Under the pieces are notes generated by a model that was not told the DNA's origin, made no database searches, and saw only the letters and a list, made by a program, of their open reading frames with translations. A DNA stretch of 64,000 nt, taken from positions 1,389,001 through 1,453,000 of the forward strand of contig CP119309.1 of assembly GCA_029203145.1 (NCBI GenBank), read 5' to 3'. The stretch is from Candidatus Brevundimonas phytovorans (GTDB lineage Bacteria; Pseudomonadota; Alphaproteobacteria; Caulobacterales; Caulobacteraceae). Shown in pieces: positions 62,615 through 64,000 of the stretch (position 1 is the stretch's first letter; each line of letters starts with the position of its first letter). Made by a program: the position numbers and the translations under genes.

Positions 62615-62637
62615 CGACGCCTCTGACCGCTCACGCC

Positions 62638-62662
62638 GCCGACGCCCGAACGGGCAGTCGGC
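62638..62662 (-). other. Hairpin in the terC leader
   Basis: GCCGAC-T-GCCCG-TT-CGGGC-GTCGGC on the minus strand: an 11-bp stem with one bulged base, 24 bases upstream of the terC start. It does not match the yybP-ykoY manganese riboswitch as I know it. Possibly leader RNA structure. Confidence 0.4.
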
Positions 62663-62764
62663 GCGGTCCGACATCACGACCTGAAAGCCAGTCGCCAGAG
62701 GGGCCCGGTCCGCTGAGCCTGAAACGCCGAAAGGACCAGGTTGTTCAGCCCTGCGTCAAACCGC

Positions 62765-63724
62765 CTAGTGATCGCCTTCCGCCGCCGCGACCGCCGCCGG
62801 GCGGTGCGCCCGCACGCACCAGACGACGCTGACGACCATCAGGATCATGGCCACGATCTCGATCAGCGTCGGGCCGCGACCTTCCCACAGAAAGCCGTAG
62901 AGGAAGGCGAACAGGGTTTCCGACACGATCATCTGCCCCAGCATGGTCAGGGGCAGCAGGCGGCTGGCCTGGTTCCAGAAGGCGTTGCCGATGATGGACG
63001 CGAAGATCGCCACGCCGAGGCTGACACCCATGAACCGCAACCAGACCTCGCCCGACCAGACCCCCATGGTCAGCACCGCCGGCGCGGCCAGCACCAGGGC
63101 GAACCCGCCCGTCACCACGCCGGTCAGCAGCGACCAGTCATGCGGCGAAACCTCAGGCAGCCGGCCCATCCAACGGCTGTTGCCGACCGCAAAGGCCGAC
63201 CACGACAGCAGGGCCGCCAGCGCGCAGACCAAACCGATCAGGGTCTGAACCCCGTCGTGACCCACGCCCCCGCCCCGGCTCAGCGATTCCCAGCCGATCA
63301 GGCCGACCGCCAGGGCCGCCGCCGCAATGGGCGGCGCCACGCGCGTCAGCGGCGGGGAATCCTTGTCCTTCAGCCCCCACAGGGCGACCACGACCGGCAC
63401 CATGCCGACGATCAGGGCCGAGGCCCCAACCCCCGCGAAATGGACGCCGACCACCAGAAAGACGAAATAGACGATATTTCCGGCCAGGCTCAGCCAGGCC
63501 AGCGCCCGCCACGCCTTGAAATCCAGCGCCGCCGTCACCCGCCGCCAGCGCGGCGCGATCAGCAGGGCGGCGATCAGACCATAGGCGAGATAGCGCCCCG
63601 CCGTCAGCATCATGGGCGAGGCCTCGGGCGCCAGCTTGGGCGCCAGAAACACCAGACCCCACAGTGCGCCGGCCGCCGCCCCGCTGGCGACGCCCCAGAG
63701 ACGCTGCGTCGCGGCCGTGGTCAC
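62765..63724 (-). CDS. DMT-superfamily (EamA) transporter
   Basis: A 319-residue inner-membrane protein with about ten helices arranged as two EamA repeats. It begins LWGVASGAAAGALWGLVFLAPK and has the second repeat about 160-300. Family members export amino acids or other metabolites; the substrate is not readable. GTG start at 63722-63724 overlaps the anmK stop as GTGA, so the two are co-expressed. Confidence 0.85.
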   Translation of the reverse strand: MTTAATQRLWGVASGAAAGALWGLVFLAPKLAPEASPMMLTAGRYLAYGLIAALLIAPRWRRVTAALDFKAWRALAWLSLAGNIVYFVFLVVGVHFAGVGASALIVGMVPVVVALWGLKDKDSPPLTRVAPPIAAAALAVGLIGWESLSRGGGVGHDGVQTLIGLVCALAALLSWSAFAVGNSRWMGRLPEVSPHDWSLLTGVVTGGFALVLAAPAVLTMGVWSGEVWLRFMGVSLGVAIFASIIGNAFWNQASRLLPLTMLGQMIVSETLFAFLYGFLWEGRGPTLIEIVAMILMVVSVVWCVRAHRPAAVAAAEGDH

Positions 63725-64000
63725 TGTTCGCCGGGCTCCACGATACGGCCGCCGGTCATCGGCTCGGGCACGCCCGTCGTGCCGGGATAGCTGATCGGCA
63801 GGCCCAGCAGGCAGCGTGCGGCCAGGAAGGCGAAGGCCTCGGCTTCGATGGAATCGCCGCGCCAGCCCTCGTCCTCGGCGGTTGTCACCGGCACGCCCGC
63901 GCGCTCGCGGATCGCCGCCAGCAGGACCGGATTGTGCCGCCCGCCGCCGCAGGCCACGACCTTGGCCGGCTTCTCGGAACAGCGCGCCACGCCCAGGGCC
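63721..64000 (-). CDS. anmK: Anhydro-N-acetylmuramic acid kinase, C-terminal part
   Basis: Partial: the gene enters from beyond position 64000. The visible end has ACGGGRHNPVLLAAIRER, WRGDSIEAEAFAFLAARCL and LPISYPGTTGVPEPMTGG, the standard C-terminus of AnmK, which phosphorylates anhydro-MurNAc during cell-wall recycling. Its stop overlaps the transporter start; that transporter might handle a recycling product, but this is only context. Confidence 0.93.
   Translation of the reverse strand, partial: ALGVARCSEKPAKVVACGGGRHNPVLLAAIRERAGVPVTTAEDEGWRGDSIEAEAFAFLAARCLLGLPISYPGTTGVPEPMTGGRIVEPGEQ

Noticed and set aside
62615..62764. yybP-ykoY manganese riboswitch before terC
   Set aside because: The leader has a strong hairpin but not the conserved internal-loop sequences of that riboswitch.

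Overview
The window looks like chromosome of a high-GC alphaproteobacterium, most probably Caulobacteraceae (Brevundimonas/Caulobacter-like). This is inferred from a cobalamin operon in the Pseudomonas denitrificans style (cobQ-cobD-cobC), a ferredoxin-dependent sulfite reductase without CysJ, fused CysN/C, a SUF-only Fe-S operon led by an IscR-type regulator, and heavy use of GTG starts and 1-4 base start/stop overlaps. I saw no transposase, integrase, phage gene or CRISPR array. The taxonomic call comes from gene content, not from a search.

Layout. (1) 1-8866: a seven-gene vitamin B12 operon on the minus strand (btuB, cobC, btuF, btuC, btuD, cobD, cobQ) behind a clear cobalamin riboswitch, with cobU divergent. 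(2) 9003-17889: accessory and redox genes: LysR/pirin/hydrolase, an amidohydrolase remnant, a secreted hydrolase divergent from a LytTR membrane regulator, and a TetR regulator with twin palindromic operators divergent from SDR, old-yellow-enzyme and quinone-oxidoreductase genes. (3) 17934-25916: a compact chemotaxis cluster (CheZ-like, CheY, CheA, CheW, soluble double-PAS receptor, CheR, CheB). CheA carries a globin-like insert and a degenerate receiver. (4) 26180-28876: an XRE-type DNA-binding protein fused to a degenerate BLUF-like domain, then a PAS histidine kinase with a receiver.

(5) 28854-44780: sulfur assimilation. One minus-strand group makes activated sulfate and supplies electrons (fpr, cysD, cysNC, fdxA). 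A divergent LysR gene precedes a long plus-strand series: cysG, DUF2849, cysI, DUF934-cysH fusion, cysK, sulfate-binding protein, cysT, cysW, cysA and an FAD oxidoreductase. Together they import sulfate, activate it, reduce it through ferredoxin and siroheme enzymes, and make cysteine. (6) 44851-48160: tRNA-Gln and tRNA-Pro, a DUF924 gene, and a tandem pair of CsgG-like exported proteins with SH3-like tails. (7) 48178-48287: a perfect 31-bp inverted repeat pair, then thyA, a MazG-like gene, aqpZ, folA and a YbjQ-family gene.

(8) 51230-60815: a minus-strand run of twelve genes from iscR through a second cysteine desulfurase, sufB, a small membrane protein, sufC, sufD, sufS, sufT and sufA directly into metN, metI and metQ. 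A promoter with an overlapping palindrome lies in front. (9) 60977-64000: a hydrolase-fold protein lacking the expected nucleophile, a TerC-family protein, a DMT transporter, and the 3' part of anmK running off the window.

Most interesting: the globin-like segment in CheA, the XRE/BLUF-like fusion without the flavin-photochemistry residues, the DUF934-CysH fusion beside CysC, methionine-type uptake genes attached to the suf operon, and the ribosome-site hairpin behind the B12 riboswitch.
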